A stretch of 64,000 nt of DNA from Schistosoma haematobium (taxonomy: Eukaryota; Platyhelminthes; Trematoda; Strigeidida; Schistosomatidae). A program made the position numbers and the translations under genes. The notes beneath the pieces were generated by a model. It searched no databases and was not told the origin of the DNA. It saw nothing but the letters and a program-made list of their open reading frames with translations. Shown here piece by piece: positions 23,815-37,900 of the stretch (positions within the stretch are counted from its first letter, which is position 1; each line of letters begins with the position of its first letter). Location of the stretch: contig NC_067198.1 of NCBI RefSeq assembly GCF_000699445.3, forward strand, positions 30,507,536 through 30,571,535. The letters are read 5' to 3'.

Positions 23815-26800
23815 CTTGCTAGTGCTTCTACGCATTCATTTACATTTTCACCAGTCAGTGCACTTGTTTCGAAGAAAAGTGCTCCAATCTCCTGAAATTA
23901 TTGTCAAAAATGTATAGATGATACATTATCGCTATTAAATTGTCAAGAATACTACAATAAATCTATGTAACTTAATAGTAAACTATAATTCAAGAAACAA
24001 AAGTAGTTAATTTTCACAGATCGAAATCATGAGTCAGTTGAAGCTAGACCACCATTGAAAACCTGGAAGCACTGGACGGCCGTTTCGTCCTAGTATGGGA
24101 CTCCTCAGCAGCGCGCATCCACGATCCCGCACCACGCGGGGCTCGAACCCAGGACCTACTGGCTTCGCGCGCGAGCACTTAACCATTAGACCACTGAGCC
24201 GGTATCCAACGTTGTTAATGTCTAACTTCAACCAATCCACGAAGTTGCGCCACCATATACCATTGTCTTCAGTGAGCTGATATCTCACAACAGACCTGGT
24301 TGTACTCCACTGGTAACGGCTTCCCATTAGAACTCCAGGAGTATCTCTTGAAGTCAGTCACTAGTGAGCAGATGATTATTATCAGAAGGGGTTTGTGGAG
24401 ATTTTAGAAATTTTCACAGATTGTAATCATCTGCTCACTAGTGACTGACTTCAAGAGATACTCCTGGAGTTCTAGTGGGAAGCCGTTACCAGTGGAGTAC
24501 AACCAGGTCTGTTGTGAGATATCAGCTCACTGAAGACAATGGTATATGGTGGCGCAACTTCGTGGATTGGTTGAAGTTAGACATTAACAACGTTGGATAC
24601 CGGCTCAGTGGTCTAATGGTTAAGTGCTCGCGCGCGAAGCCAGTAGGTCCTGGGTTCGAGCCCCGCGTGGTGCGGGATCGTGGATGCGCGCTGCTGAGGA
24701 GTCCCATACTAGGACGAAACGGCCGTCCAGTGCTTCCAGGTTTTCAATGGTGGTCTAGCTTCAACTGACTCATGATTTCAATCCGTGAAAATTTCTAAAA
24801 ATCTCCACAAACCCCTTCTGATAAAAGTAGTTAATGTCAAAATAATCATTGAAATTAAGCCTAGTTGTCCGAAGACTTCCCAGCACCTATCAGTTTGCAC
24901 GAAAAGTGGATTTAGTTAACCGAAAAAAAATCAACCAACTAGGAATATATAAATCTTGATATTAATCTGGTCACTTGGCGTGTACTTGCTCATTTTCATC
25001 AATCAATGATCCATTTGTCAGGGCTGGTGATAAAATTTGTCTTCGAAATCTCTATTTTGAACGTGATGTTGATAAGCTTTGTAGCTAAATCATCCGTCAA
25101 GCTTATTTTTGAGACTAATTCATCTATGATTCACAATCAATGACCTTAGCTACATGAAAGCACTTAGTAGAAACTCATACAGCTTTCAACTCTTAAGTAA
25201 TGGGGGTTTGGTCTGATCCAATTTTTTTCCAAAGTTCCACAGTAATTTATCACTGTGTTGATATTTTTTATACTTTTCAAATCATAACTTTTATACCACC
25301 ATCAGGACAGTCATTTTAACGTTGATTGAATGAAAATATTTATCCTAGTTAAAACAGTTTGATGAAAACTATACTACTAGATGCTAGATTCTAGATTATC
25401 CAGATACTTCATTATGACCTCCTTTTCGATACGTTGAAATCTATTGATTGGTCTAAACTAACACGCTTTTTGAATTTTCGTATACCCCTGTTAAGTCATT
25501 TATATTGATGGGGGATAATTGAAAAATTTAGAAGTAACTTTTGACTTGTTTAATACTTGTAAGCTGTATATATGTAGCTCATTAGGTAAAATTTATTAGT
25601 TTTGTTGAAAGCAGAAACATCAAAATACTTGGATAATGATAATTTAAAATTAGGACATTTGTAAAGTGCAAAGGTATGTTAAAGAGCCCATCAGTGACTT
25701 TCACAATCAACTAATATTATGAAAGATTATAAATGAAAACAGTTGAAATAAAAAATTGAGTACACTTATTTCATATTGTTACATTCTAGTCAGCAACTAC
25801 TTACAGTTGATAATCTTAATTTTCTTCTATGAATGAAATTTTTTACAATATTTACCTGGTTTTATAGATTGAAAATGGATTTTAATTCATTCGTATGGGC
25901 TGTTTTAATCTTCCCCTTAATGTTTAGGACTGAGTTCGATAAGTTTCTTTTGGCGTGCCAGAATTAATGTCCATTCCGGGAATCGAAACCAATACTTTAT
26001 GCTGAGGATCTTGGAGTGAATATTAACCCTGGGATGCAAGTACATCGAGTCGACGAGTTCAAAATAAGACGAAACGCGCATCATGAATTTCACTTCTAAC
26101 CTCTATCCAACTTTACCGATATTTGGTTGATAGAATGAATCAACGTGATATAAATGGCTCTCAAAGAATGTTTTTGTTATATAATGTTTAGAATTTTAAT
26201 CAAGGGGTAATTAATTCTCATACATTTAGTGGTTGATTTAATCATCTGAACTACTTCGAGTTTCAATATTAATATGTGCAAAATGTAAATTAACAAAGCG
26301 ACACTTTAAATATTTATCTGAGTTTCAGATAGGATTTCGATGTTGTTCATCATCGAAAAACTTTAATAACTTTATATATTATATTTCGTGACTTAAAATA
26401 GATGATAGTGTTCCACTTCTTATCAAACGGTACTTAACATGACATATTTGTGACCTTATGAATAATTATTTCATCATTTTTTATGAATTATTCGTAATAC
26501 TATTAATATTGAACGTGATCTCAAGAAAATAAGTTTCTAGTGTTATTTTGAGAATAAGAGACTTGCCTTACTTCATGGTATTTCATATATTTTATCATGA
26601 AAAGGCTACGGATAAGTTCACTTAAAAGTTATAGATCCAATATATATATATATAGCATGTGAGAGCTAGTTTGGGATCCTTCAACACTCCTAAATTTACA
26701 AGGAATCATATTTAGATCTTCCAAGTATTGTGGTGAGGAAATTATCATTTAACTATCGAGTCATAATCTTGTGATTAAAAGGTTTAACTGTACTCAGTTC

Positions 26801-29800
26801 GTGATTATTGATTAGTTTAAAGCTCACCTGAGCCAGTTTACTGCCTATTGCGTAACTAACACATTTATTTCCTTGCCACTCTTTCTGCTCTTTTAAATCC
26901 TTTTTATTTCCAATAATAGCGATGGGTATTTGTTTGCCAGCATTCTCCTAAAATTGAATTAAAAATAAATATGTATGACTTTAAAACAATAAATTATGAC
27001 TTCGTGTAAAATGTTTATCCAAATACATTTTAACAATCTCCTTTCAGTGACAAACACTGCCATGGAACCTCACAATCAACCGAGTCAAATGCAGCCTTAA
27101 GATCGAGAAATACTACTATTGTGGGGCGTCTGAATGTGTGTCTATGTTCTAAGACCTGACAAGGCAAAAATAATAATTGTCGATTGTAAACCAAAAGTAA
27201 GCAAACTTTCATCTTGTCAGGTCAAACAGAACGTTGTATGATTCTAATGGTTAACTAGTTTTTATGTGTTTGGCATTCGATTGTATTTTTATATTTAAGG
27301 AACTAAAAAATTGCATTTTGATTATCGTTTATGAGTGGGGAATGTTTTAAAGTTATGCACATTTTATGATTGCATCGTTCAGGATTTTAATAAGATGGTA
27401 GTCATAAAAATAGTATAATGCTGCACAAATGTCCACTGACTCAAGCCACCTTACCTAACGTTATTAAAATGAAAGAAAATTAATAAAATAAATACCAAAT
27501 GAGTCAAAGTATTTATTGTGACCATAAGGGAAATTTCATAGTTGCGTTTTGCAATAGTTAGGATTGAAATATCTAAATTATTAGACAATTTTAGTACTTC
27601 ACGTGTTGCATAAATCAACCTATTATTCTTTGTGAAATGGAATGATGAGGGATCATGACCAAACTAACGGACTTACAAACAGTTCCCAAACTCTGGTTAG
27701 TATCTTAGTCAACTTAGCTGTTGGATTTATTCACTGTTTTCTCCCTGAATAGAATTCTAGTATTATTCTATACCTTTTTAATATTTTAAATCCTACTTTT
27801 CATGATTAGCTTTCGTTTGTATTTGATGTTAATACCTCTTCTTTGCACAGCATCCTGTTGATCTCTCTTCTTGTTATTCTGATCTAAGATATGACCAATT
27901 GAACCGCTTCGCACTTGTCTCAGGTTATACTTTGACCATGAATGACCAATGTGAATAGTAAGTGAGTAAGTATAGCTCATACGTTTATGGTCAATTCTTC
28001 ATGTTATCCAACTACAGTTACCTTTCTTTTGTAGTAATCAGTGACCTCATAGTTGACTTTCTTTCTCTCACAAACATTTTCCTATTTTCGTGTTCTTACC
28101 ACTCATTTTGCTTTCGAATTTATTTTAATATTATTATTTTTTTGATTTTCACAAATATATAGACTATTTGGTTTCTACTATCATTGTTTAATAACCATTC
28201 AAGTTTTGCATCAACTTTGTTTTTAGTGTAAAAAATTATTTTTGTACAAACTTTAGGATGAAATCATGCAAAATAAATCTTTTTCACTTAATTCTTTGCT
28301 CTTGTTTTGAAAGATACACTGTTCTCTAACTTCATCTTTCATGAGAAGTTGATAAACAATTGTGTGTTAATAAAATCAACATTATTATGTAAATGTTTTT
28401 TTTTTACCTTTTTGCATAGTTGTTAATATCAGCGAAAGCTGGTCTTAGTATCCAACTGTTTTCTTAATGTCGTTAGCAATTGTTGTTAGAATGTATAATA
28501 TAAACGTTGATAAATCTAATTCAGTCAATAATTTCTTCATTAGTTTGTTCTTTAACTATGGTAATAAGAGGAAGATTCAACGCATCACAAAATTAAATTC
28601 ATTCCTGTTACACAAAATAATGTGTACCTGAAATCAGCGACTTAGTATTTAACGTGATGGTCGTCTGAAGGAAAATTATTAGAGTGAAATTTCAGTATCA
28701 ACATCATCACTGGAATGAAGATCCTGAATAGGATAAAGTGCTGGTCTTGGATTCCAACATCTAAATTTACTCACTTTATTGACGAAATCAACTTCCTATA
28801 TGAAATTTATGCGAAATTATTTTTACAAATGTAGTTTAAATCTATAAACAAAATGATTTTACCTTAATGGTTGTATATTTTTGAAAGAATTACTTGATAA
28901 GAATAAATGTTCAATTCTCTTATGATTAAAACTTTAATAAAACCCGCCTTATAACAAGTTAACAAGCTAATAGTAAACTATCAGAGTTAAAATACCATTT
29001 TCCTCTAGTAATGAAATCAGATATTACTAATCATTGAAATAATACTCTATTAGTTACATTTAAAAAATATATATATTATTTACTTCTATAATTGTTATCC
29101 AATCTCTTGTACTAATAAATGTAAATTCCGATGTACAATCATATACTAGTAGAATACCATCAGCTTTTCTATAGAAACTAGTTGATACACTGCGAAATCT
29201 ACAATATGCAATTAAACATAAAATTTAGGTACATAAACTAAGAAATATTCTGTTTTCTTACATTTTGAAAATCTAGTTTTTACAAATAATAATTACTGTT
29301 TTGTAAAGAATATCCAACCTCTCTACATACATCAGTAATATTGTAAATTCATTTAAAGTGGTGTAATTTACTTGTGTTCATTTTTTAAAATAACTAAATA
29401 TTTGACCAAGTAAACAACGATATGAAAATGTTATTACAAACTACTTAATCATATGATAAATAAGTAGTCAGTGGAAGGTTTGTATATGGAGGACAGCTGA
29501 CAGATGCATTCCAAGTAAAGACTGGATTCAGACAAAGCTGTTTACTCTTTCCCTTCCTCTTTCTTCTAGTGGTCGAATGGATTATGAAGACCTCGACATC
29601 TAAAGGAAAACACGACATACAATGTACAGCTCAGAACCAACTAGACGATCCGTACTTCGCAGATGACCTAGCTCTCCTATCGCATACACACAAACCAATC
29701 CAGATAAAGACAGCCAGTGTAACAGCAGTCTCTGCATCAGTAGGCCTCAATATACACAAAGGGAAAACCAAGGTTCTCAACTACAACACGGAGAACACCA

Positions 29801-32800
29801 ATCCAATCACTCTTGATGGCGAAACTCTGGAAGATGTAGAATCCTTCACATATCTGGGAAGCATCATCGACGAACAAGGAGGCTCAGATGCATACTTAAA
29901 GGCGAGGATTGAAAAAGCAAGGGTCGCATTCCTACAATTGAAGAACATATGGAACTCAAAACAACTTTTAACCAATATCAAAGTGAGAATCTTCAATATG
30001 AACGTCAAGGCAGTCAGTTCTACTGTACGGAGCTGAAACTTGGAGAACTACAACAACCACAATCAAGAATGTACAAGTATTTATAAATAGCTGTCTACGG
30101 AAGATACTCAACATCCATTAGCCGGACACCATCAGCAATAGCCTTCTGTGGGAGAGAACAAACCAGCTTCCAGCTGAAGAAGAAATTCGGAACAGATGAT
30201 GAAAATGGATAGGACATACATTACGCAAATCGTCAAACTGCATCACGAGGCAAGCTCTAACTTGGAATCCTGAAGGGAAGCGGAAAAGAGGAAGGCCAAA
30301 GAACACATTACGTCGAGAAATAGAATCAGATATGAAAAGAATGAATAGGAACTGGAAGCAGCTGGAAAGGATTGTCCAGGATTGGTTTGGGTAGAGAATG
30401 CTATTGAGTGATCTATACTCCTTCACGACGAGTAACAGGTGTAAGTAATTAAGTGGAAACTAATGTAAAGATTAAATACATGATCTGTAAAATAGTTCTA
30501 ACATTAGTTTATTGTTTATGTTGTTATCAAAATTTAATGCATGAGTTATTACTAAACAGATGACACCAAATATAATCAGTTTAATTATCTTCAATATTAC
30601 ATTTTATTTGTTGAATGAGTAAATTATAATTCAATACATTCCTTTTTATTTATTGATGATCATGAGTATAAAATAGTTGATACATGATATTTTAATTTGG
30701 TATCGATTCTTGTTGCAGGTTTTTCACTGTAATTTATGTTCAAGAATATGATTAACAATGCTATCCAGTCTTTGAATTTTGTTCACTTTTTACTTCCGCA
30801 GACGAAACTAAACGCATCATGGTATTATTTTTGACATTGACACTCAAACACAGTAGTAATTTCTCCAAACACTGAAGTATAATCCAGCGGGCTGTTAAAT
30901 CACATATGGCATAGTTGTATAGTTTGAGTGGGACTCTTGATGTTATTTGTGCTTAAAAGTTCGTACATACTTTGTCTAACACGTAGTAAGATTCAATAAA
31001 CAATAATCATCTTTTGTTCGGACTTGTCAAACAATAAAAAATATGAATCACTTTGAATGGTTGGAATTTATCATTTTAATTTAACACAATGACAAATATT
31101 TAACCCTCTTTAGATTTCTTTTGAAACCCACCTTTCCTGTCCAGCAGTATCCCATATTTGCATCATTGCTTTCTTACCATCCACTTCTACTGACTTCATT
31201 TTCATATCAACACCTAGATGCATTTAAAAAAATGTCAAATATGCAAGTCAGGAAAACAATTATTACTTTGGTTAGTAGTAATGAAAACCAATAGTGATGC
31301 TTCAACATGAAGTAAATAAAATATTCTATTAACTCTAATTCACTTATTTTTATTCCTTATTTTCCACTAGGAAACACTGAACAATCTTCGTATTTCATGA
31401 TACTGATCTTCATCGTGGAATTTTATAAGAAATAAATACGAACTGGTCAAGTTTTGGATCAATACATTGATTTAAATGAAATGTTGATTATCGAACTCAT
31501 TTTTTATACGGCATTATAATCGCTCCACTTTCATGACTGGTTTTATGTTCCTATAAATAATGAGCTTGAAATTGACAGTTCCGAAGATTCTAGCAAACAA
31601 AAAACTTATTTTTATGGCAGAAAAATATTTTTATCAAAATGGGGTTCGTGAAGATTGCAGTAATTTTAATAGTTGAATTAATGAGCCAATGTAAGCTGGA
31701 TCACCCTTGAAATCCTGGAAGCACTGGACGGTCATTTTGTTCTATAATGAGACTCTTCAGCAGCGCGTGACTATGATCCCGTGCACGGCATTTGACTCAT
31801 GAATTCAGCTATTAAAGAAAAAATATTTATTGAATAGAAACTGAAAAGCAATCCAATCTTGATAGCTATTTTGCTGTGTTATAAAGTCACTTCATTTTAA
31901 ATTTTTTCTTTCAAGAATTATGTTTTACAGAAACCTCATGGCATCGATTCTACAAATGAAGGAAACTATTTGGCTTTACATAATTTCTGAAGTAAAAACT
32001 CATCATTCAAATACATAATATGGATACTAAGGTCTGTATACTAGTCCTTGTTAGAAATAAGAATCTTATTGAGAAGAAGATGGTCAGGGGGGCGTTGATT
32101 GATTGTATGAAATATTTAATGAATTATTTTATAATATATGACTAAGGTACTTGTTGTAATGAATATAATACAATATAAATTGCTTCATTGTTTCTATCCA
32201 ATTACAAAATATATGAGAATCCTTAAGATATCTAACCATGAGTTTTTTTCCAAACTTGATGTTTAATTTTTTCTGCAAATACATTTTGCTTAAATAAGTT
32301 AAACAATTTGATTTTGTATTTTTAAAGGATTTGGATATCAAATAAAATAAATATGCACATCTTTTAGTCAAACATATTCACATTGTCTGTAGTATTTAAT
32401 GTTTTGGATGTTTAATTCAAAACATTATAAGTCAGTAATAAGATTCAAATGATTATTTACTGTAGTTAGTTTAAATACTTGAAATAATTCAATTGAATAA
32501 TGTACAATAGTGGTTAATGATAAGTCTTACAAATTGAACGCTATATTTGTTTCCTAAGCTATTCTGTAATCACCAAGCTAGAACTATACAGCGACCTAAA
32601 CAACGAGAGAGAAGACGCAAAGTACGCGAGAAGTACTCCACTCCAAGGTTCATTTTAACACAGAACATGTAGGGTTTTTATAATATTTTTAAGTGTCCTT
32701 GGGTTGCTCGAAGATATCGGAATGGCACTAAACGTAGTAGCAGTATAGCAACTAGCCAATCAGAACCTCTACAAGTGAAGTTTCACTTCCTTGATATTTT

Positions 32801-34981
32801 TGGCTAAAACTTCAAGTGAACGCTGAGTGGATGAAACTCTTTTTAGTGTTTCCTGATCTTTGATTGGATCACTGCACCAATTAAATAATTAATGAATGTT
32901 ATTTTTAAGTAATAAAGTTCAATTAGTTTTCTTCGTTCAATTCGTTCCTTCTTTATTTACCAAATGTTAAAATGGGAATTTTCACTATAATAAAGTTCAA
33001 ATTGCACACTATTCAAACTTCTGAGATGAATATTTTTCAATCATACGAGTAATACAATATAATTGTTCCTGTTTAGATTTTTTTTGTTTAACTGAAGAAT
33101 TATTTATGGCAATCTAATGTACTCATGGGATTTCACAAGAATATAAAACTTATCCTTAAAGCTAATAACTGTATAATTTGAACTAAATCACTATTGTGAT
33201 TGATACATTTCCGTTATTAAATGTCATTGAATAAGAGAATAGGTGATTAAAAATATAATTCTTATGTCATTATGGTATAATATAAAGAATCATTTCATAG
33301 AAGTTAAAGTTGTCTAAATGATTTGTAAATAAAAATGAATATCAGCTAATTGCGCTTAAAACATATTTTTTGAGTATTCACAAGTTAACGAGATATAACA
33401 TAGGAGTCCATTGCAATACTACATATTTTTTCCCAATAAAACCTCTAGTTGACCTTACAGATCAAATCTGTAGTGTCGCTCATTATGTCAAGCCTATATA
33501 CCTTGCTCTAGCTTTCAGACAAACCAGTCTATCCATTCTAATTGAGTCACATTTTGACCTTATTAATTATTTGCTTATCAACCTTAACTGTTTTTATATG
33601 AGCGCATTATATGTTTGCTCTTCTTGTCCTATTCATCACATGTCTGTAGCCTATTTTTGTGACTATAAATATTGATTAATGCTTGGTTAAAGGGAGTTGG
33701 CTTACCCGCCATCTCCACTGCATGTCGTTTCGCTTCCCTCTATTCCATTCGCTTCATTTACAAAATATATGTATTCAAAAGTCCATACTCGTTATTTGAC
33801 TTATTTAATTCCGTTATTGACTAACGCGATTTAAGTCGATGATTATATACGAGGATAGGCGACATATACATTTCGACAACAATCATTCATACGATCAAAT
33901 TGGAGTCAGATCTTTGGTAATTAAAGTGGAGAACCCGTCGACAACACTGTCCGATCTAAATGACTACAAAATAAAAGGCTCCACTAAAAATCAATTGTTT
34001 TTGATATAATAAATGAATTTATAGCAAGATATTGTCGGTTAACATTAAAATGTTTGATTATCATGGTACTATTCCCAGACAGTCACTCATCTATTGCATA
34101 TACATATTTGACTGATAATTAAGATAAACGTTTATTTATTTCAGAAAGGTTTTTGTGGACATCATTGTTCAGATCATCAGTTAATTGAATCTAGACTACC
34201 ATGGAAAACCTGGAAGCACTATACGGCCGTCTCGTTCTATTGTGAGATTTCTCATCAGTCCGCATCCACGATCTCGCCTTGCACGATTTGAACACAGGAT
34301 CTATCAGTCTCGCGCGCAAACTCTTAACCACTAGACCACTGAGCCGACATCTAATGGTGTTAATGTCTAAAATCAACCAATCCACAAAATTGACCGACAC
34401 ATCCACAATTATCTTCAATGATTTACTATCTCACAGCAGACCCAATTGTACTCCACTGGTCATTACTTCTCACTAAAACTCTATGAAATACCTCTTGAAA
34501 CCAGTCATTAGTGAGCATATGATTGATTCATATCAGGAGGGTTTTTATGAATATCATAATAATCTCAATAGTTGAGATAATACATACAATTGAATAGAAT
34601 CATTTATATAATGAATAAATTGTCATAATATATAATTTACTTACCAATAGTAGTAACTGAATAATTTTTAAATATATCATCACACATACGTAATAATAAA
34701 CTTGTTTTACCAACTTCTGAATCACCAGCTAACATAATACGAAATATTCTTAATTTTTCATCATATACAGTTTTATTAAAATGAATATTTTTAATAATTG
34801 AAATATTTTTATTGAATTTTTTTATTTTATTATAAGAATTTTTTTGATCATTATATTGTGGTAAATGATAAATGGATGATTGATAATTAGATTCATTAAT
34901 TGAATTCATTGAACCAGTTGAATAGAATTGATTTTGGGATTCAAATTTTTCATCATATTTCATATGATTTCCGGAATTCTC
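23815..34981 (-). CDS. RASEF: RASEF exons with the Rab GTPase domain
   Basis: Exons 34981-34645, 31213-31132, 29198-29084, 26947-26828, 23891-23815. The first carries a Ser/Asn-rich linker, then [20 protein letters not shown] (G1, P-loop) and NYSVTTIG (switch I Thr). Next come [11 protein letters not shown] (G3, with the catalytic Gln present), [26 protein letters not shown] (G4) and FFETSAL (G5). All five GTPase motifs are intact, so nucleotide binding and hydrolysis are expected. The last exon reads ...CVEALAR and then meets TAA in frame, overlapping a good donor (GTAAGG). Human RASEF goes on for about 30 residues to a prenylated double-Cys end. Either a further exon exists downstream, or this form ends without a prenylation motif. 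Confidence 0.9.
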
Positions 34982-37900
34982 CTTTTATATAAGTAAACCA
35001 AAAGAATTATATATATATATATATATAATAACATAGGCGGTTTATAGAGTTTATTCAAATTTTTAAAGTTCTTAGTGTAGCTTCTAGGGGTCATACGTGC
35101 ACACTACTGATAAGCCTCATCAAGAGTTGTTTAATTAAAGTCAATTATAAATGCAAATCATCTTTAAATATATACATACTGTTATAACTTGTCGTTTGAA
35201 TGCTTATTGTCTTGGTTCTTTTAATGCTACTTTTCGTATCTAGTCGTCGCTGATTGTTAAGTCGGAAACTCTTGTCACTTATACTTGGAACGAGGGACCT
35301 CTGCTATTCCCACGACGCGAAAGTAAGAACACAAAGACTGGTATAAGTGATGATTTATTGAACCCAAAACACGACAATGACGATGACAACTCTAGTAGAA
35401 AATACACTCATTTATATATTGATTGTACACCCATTTTGATTAATAATTAGGTTGGAATCATATATATGAAAAATACTTAGAGTTATATGAAATCACAGAC
35501 TGAGCATAGTTCATGTCAATGGGATACAAGAATATCGCATATTATACAGAATAAAATATCATACGAGTAAAGAAAACAAATACTACATTGAGTCGAAACG
35601 GAAGTAATCTTGAACAAAACTCATAATGAGTAAATCAATCGAAAATTGACTTTTCCTTCCATCATGTCACATACAAGTAGATGCAAACTGCTTGGTTAAG
35701 ATCCGCGTGATAATCGTAACCAATGGTTGGAGACTATAGGGAACATTGTTCAGAACTGATCACAATGGAGTAGGTGTATACAGTCTTTATTTTCCCTTAA
35801 ATCGTGAGATTAACATTGCTTTATACCTTCCTTTCCACAAACTAATTATTTCTTCCTGTATTATATCTTTATATGGAATCTTTCTTTTATAAATTACTAC
35901 CATTGAAGTAACTACTTCTATGAATTTAGTGTTCATCTTGTTGTGCTAATGAGATGTGGCAGCTTGAACTGATGCCTGGTTCCACGTTTTAGCTTACTGA
36001 CTGACTCAAATGAGCTTTCGTAATGAAATCATTTCTTTCAAAATTTTAGAAGCTCAATGATAACTTTTTTCATAAAATCAACTTGTGTGCAACACAATGA
36101 GTTTAAATCTGTGAAATAAACATTTGAGACATAATGACGAATTGTAAAATGTTCATAGTTTTATCTTTTTTGGTGGTTTGTTTAAACTTGTTGAACGAAA
36201 TGCATTTCATGAGCTCAAAAGAATGTTCATCTCATATCTTGTTTCCAATTCTGTGATATATATCTTCGGACCGAAAATGTAATTTAAACCTATCTGACTA
36301 ACGTAGCTCAACATTAGCTATGGCGAAGTGATGGGTAGTATGGAATTAAATTATTCTAAGCATGTGTTTATTTCATCAATATCTTTTTATCGTATTTAAT
36401 CCAACTGACGATATCGTAAACCAAATGACATTGAAGTTTGTTAAAAGAGTAGTTTGTAAATTATTCAGATATTTAAGTGCTATTATGTTTTCAACGAAAA
36501 ATACTCAATAAACTGAATATTCTCAACATCGTTTTAATGATACAAATATCTATATATACTGGGTTTCTTATCATGCTCCTACATGAATATATAAGAATTC
36601 CAATTAACGATAAAATCAATACTAATCAAGAATCGATTGATTATTTAATGATTTTTGGAAATTTTCCAGTTATATAAAATAACAGCAGATTAACAGGTTA
36701 CTAATTCAGGAAGTTGGGTCACATAAAATACTTTATACATAAAAAATTGAATTGATTATTACAGAATATAATAGTTAACAAGTATTTTGACTGTATACTT
36801 CTCAGTTCCAAATAAATAGGAGAATCAAATAGTCCATCATAATGCTAAAGCTATTTGCACAGGATGAAGTTCATGGAATAAGGAACATCAGGCTCACCAG
36901 ATTTCCTTTATCAGACAACGACTAGTCAAACATAACATGACAGATTCTCTTTATTTATGAACTATCTTAATAGTATACAAAATTATTCATCAGATGGTAG
37001 TCACTAATGTTCTTTAAGTGTACGAATTAACCTAACCTTAATAGTTTAAAATAATTACATATGGACTCAGATCTAATCAACGAGAAAACGTAACACGTAT
37101 GTTTTAAGTCATGCTTATAGAAAATATAGTATTATAGTCTTTATATTATGTCATCTTGATTATTCATATCTACATTTCCTCACGGAACTACTACTTTAAA
37201 ATATATATATATACGATTGTACAGTTTGGTAATAAATTCGTTGAAAAGAGATCCCTTCGCTAAACTTCATGATTTTAATGTTTAAATGGGAATTATCTGT
37301 CATTTGAATAGATAATGAGTTTTCTGTTACTATGAGGATTTAAGTAGACTATGCATATGAACGAGACAAGGAGTAAATGCAAATGTCAATAAATAACGAT
37401 AAAGACTTGTTTGTTTTAATCCAACACCGGTTTGTCAACAGAAATAAGTAAAATAATCAGTGAAATGTACATAATTACTAATACTTTAGCAGAGTAAGAT
37501 AAAAATAATCAAATCTAATGTGTGAAATTAAGGATTAAAACCAGATCGAAAATAATAGTTTTTGCCTAACATACTCTATTTTCTAAACAACATAATTCAG
37601 TAGTATTCTGGCTCTTAGCCTTAACTAATATCACGATGCTATTTGATCTGCTGAAACGTTTTCATACAATGCTCTAAACTACTGATCAATATTTAAGTAA
37701 GATAAAATTCAATTAAAATGTTATTATGTAAAGGAAGAACAAAAAGCATGACAGAATAAAGTGAGTTCATATATTTCGTGGTTTCTCGTCAGCTGCTTAT
37801 GACCTAGAAACAACAGTAATAATTGTTTATAACTGATATACATAATATCATATTATTGGGGATCAGTAGAACACCAACAACAGCTATACTTGTTCTACCC

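Larger units (their letters stand above)
24012..24822. mobile_element. Inverted dimer of a tRNA/hammerhead retroposon with TSD
   Basis: Two copies lie head to head: minus copy 24012-24423 and plus copy 24424-24822. The arms 24011-24378 and 24424-24791 are reverse complements with only a few mismatches near the outer end, separated by a 45-nt spacer. Each arm has a Pol III-type tRNA-like region and an intact hammerhead. The entire unit is bracketed by one 13-bp direct repeat, AAAAGTAGTTAAT (23999-24011 and 24823-24835), so it integrated as a unit. The plus copy ends with the full tail (CTCCACAAACCCCTTCTGAT); the minus copy stops about 35 nt short of it. The spacer is itself a copy of that tail, placed before the head of the minus copy. 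The locus lies in the last identified intron of RASEF. Confidence 0.9.

Noticed and set aside
24602..24672. Possible genuine tRNA gene
   Set aside because: Box A and box B are good, but the acceptor and anticodon arms do not pair and the same sequence is repeated in degenerate copies. It is a retroposon promoter.
24034..24768. Identical 97-codon open frames on opposite strands
   Set aside because: They are the two arms of the inverted hammerhead dimer read in mirror image, spanning tRNA-like and ribozyme sequence. Not proteins.
33370..33675. 101-codon plus-strand open frame
   Set aside because: Overlaps a dispersed repeat; the matching copy at 48.6 kb does not keep the frame.
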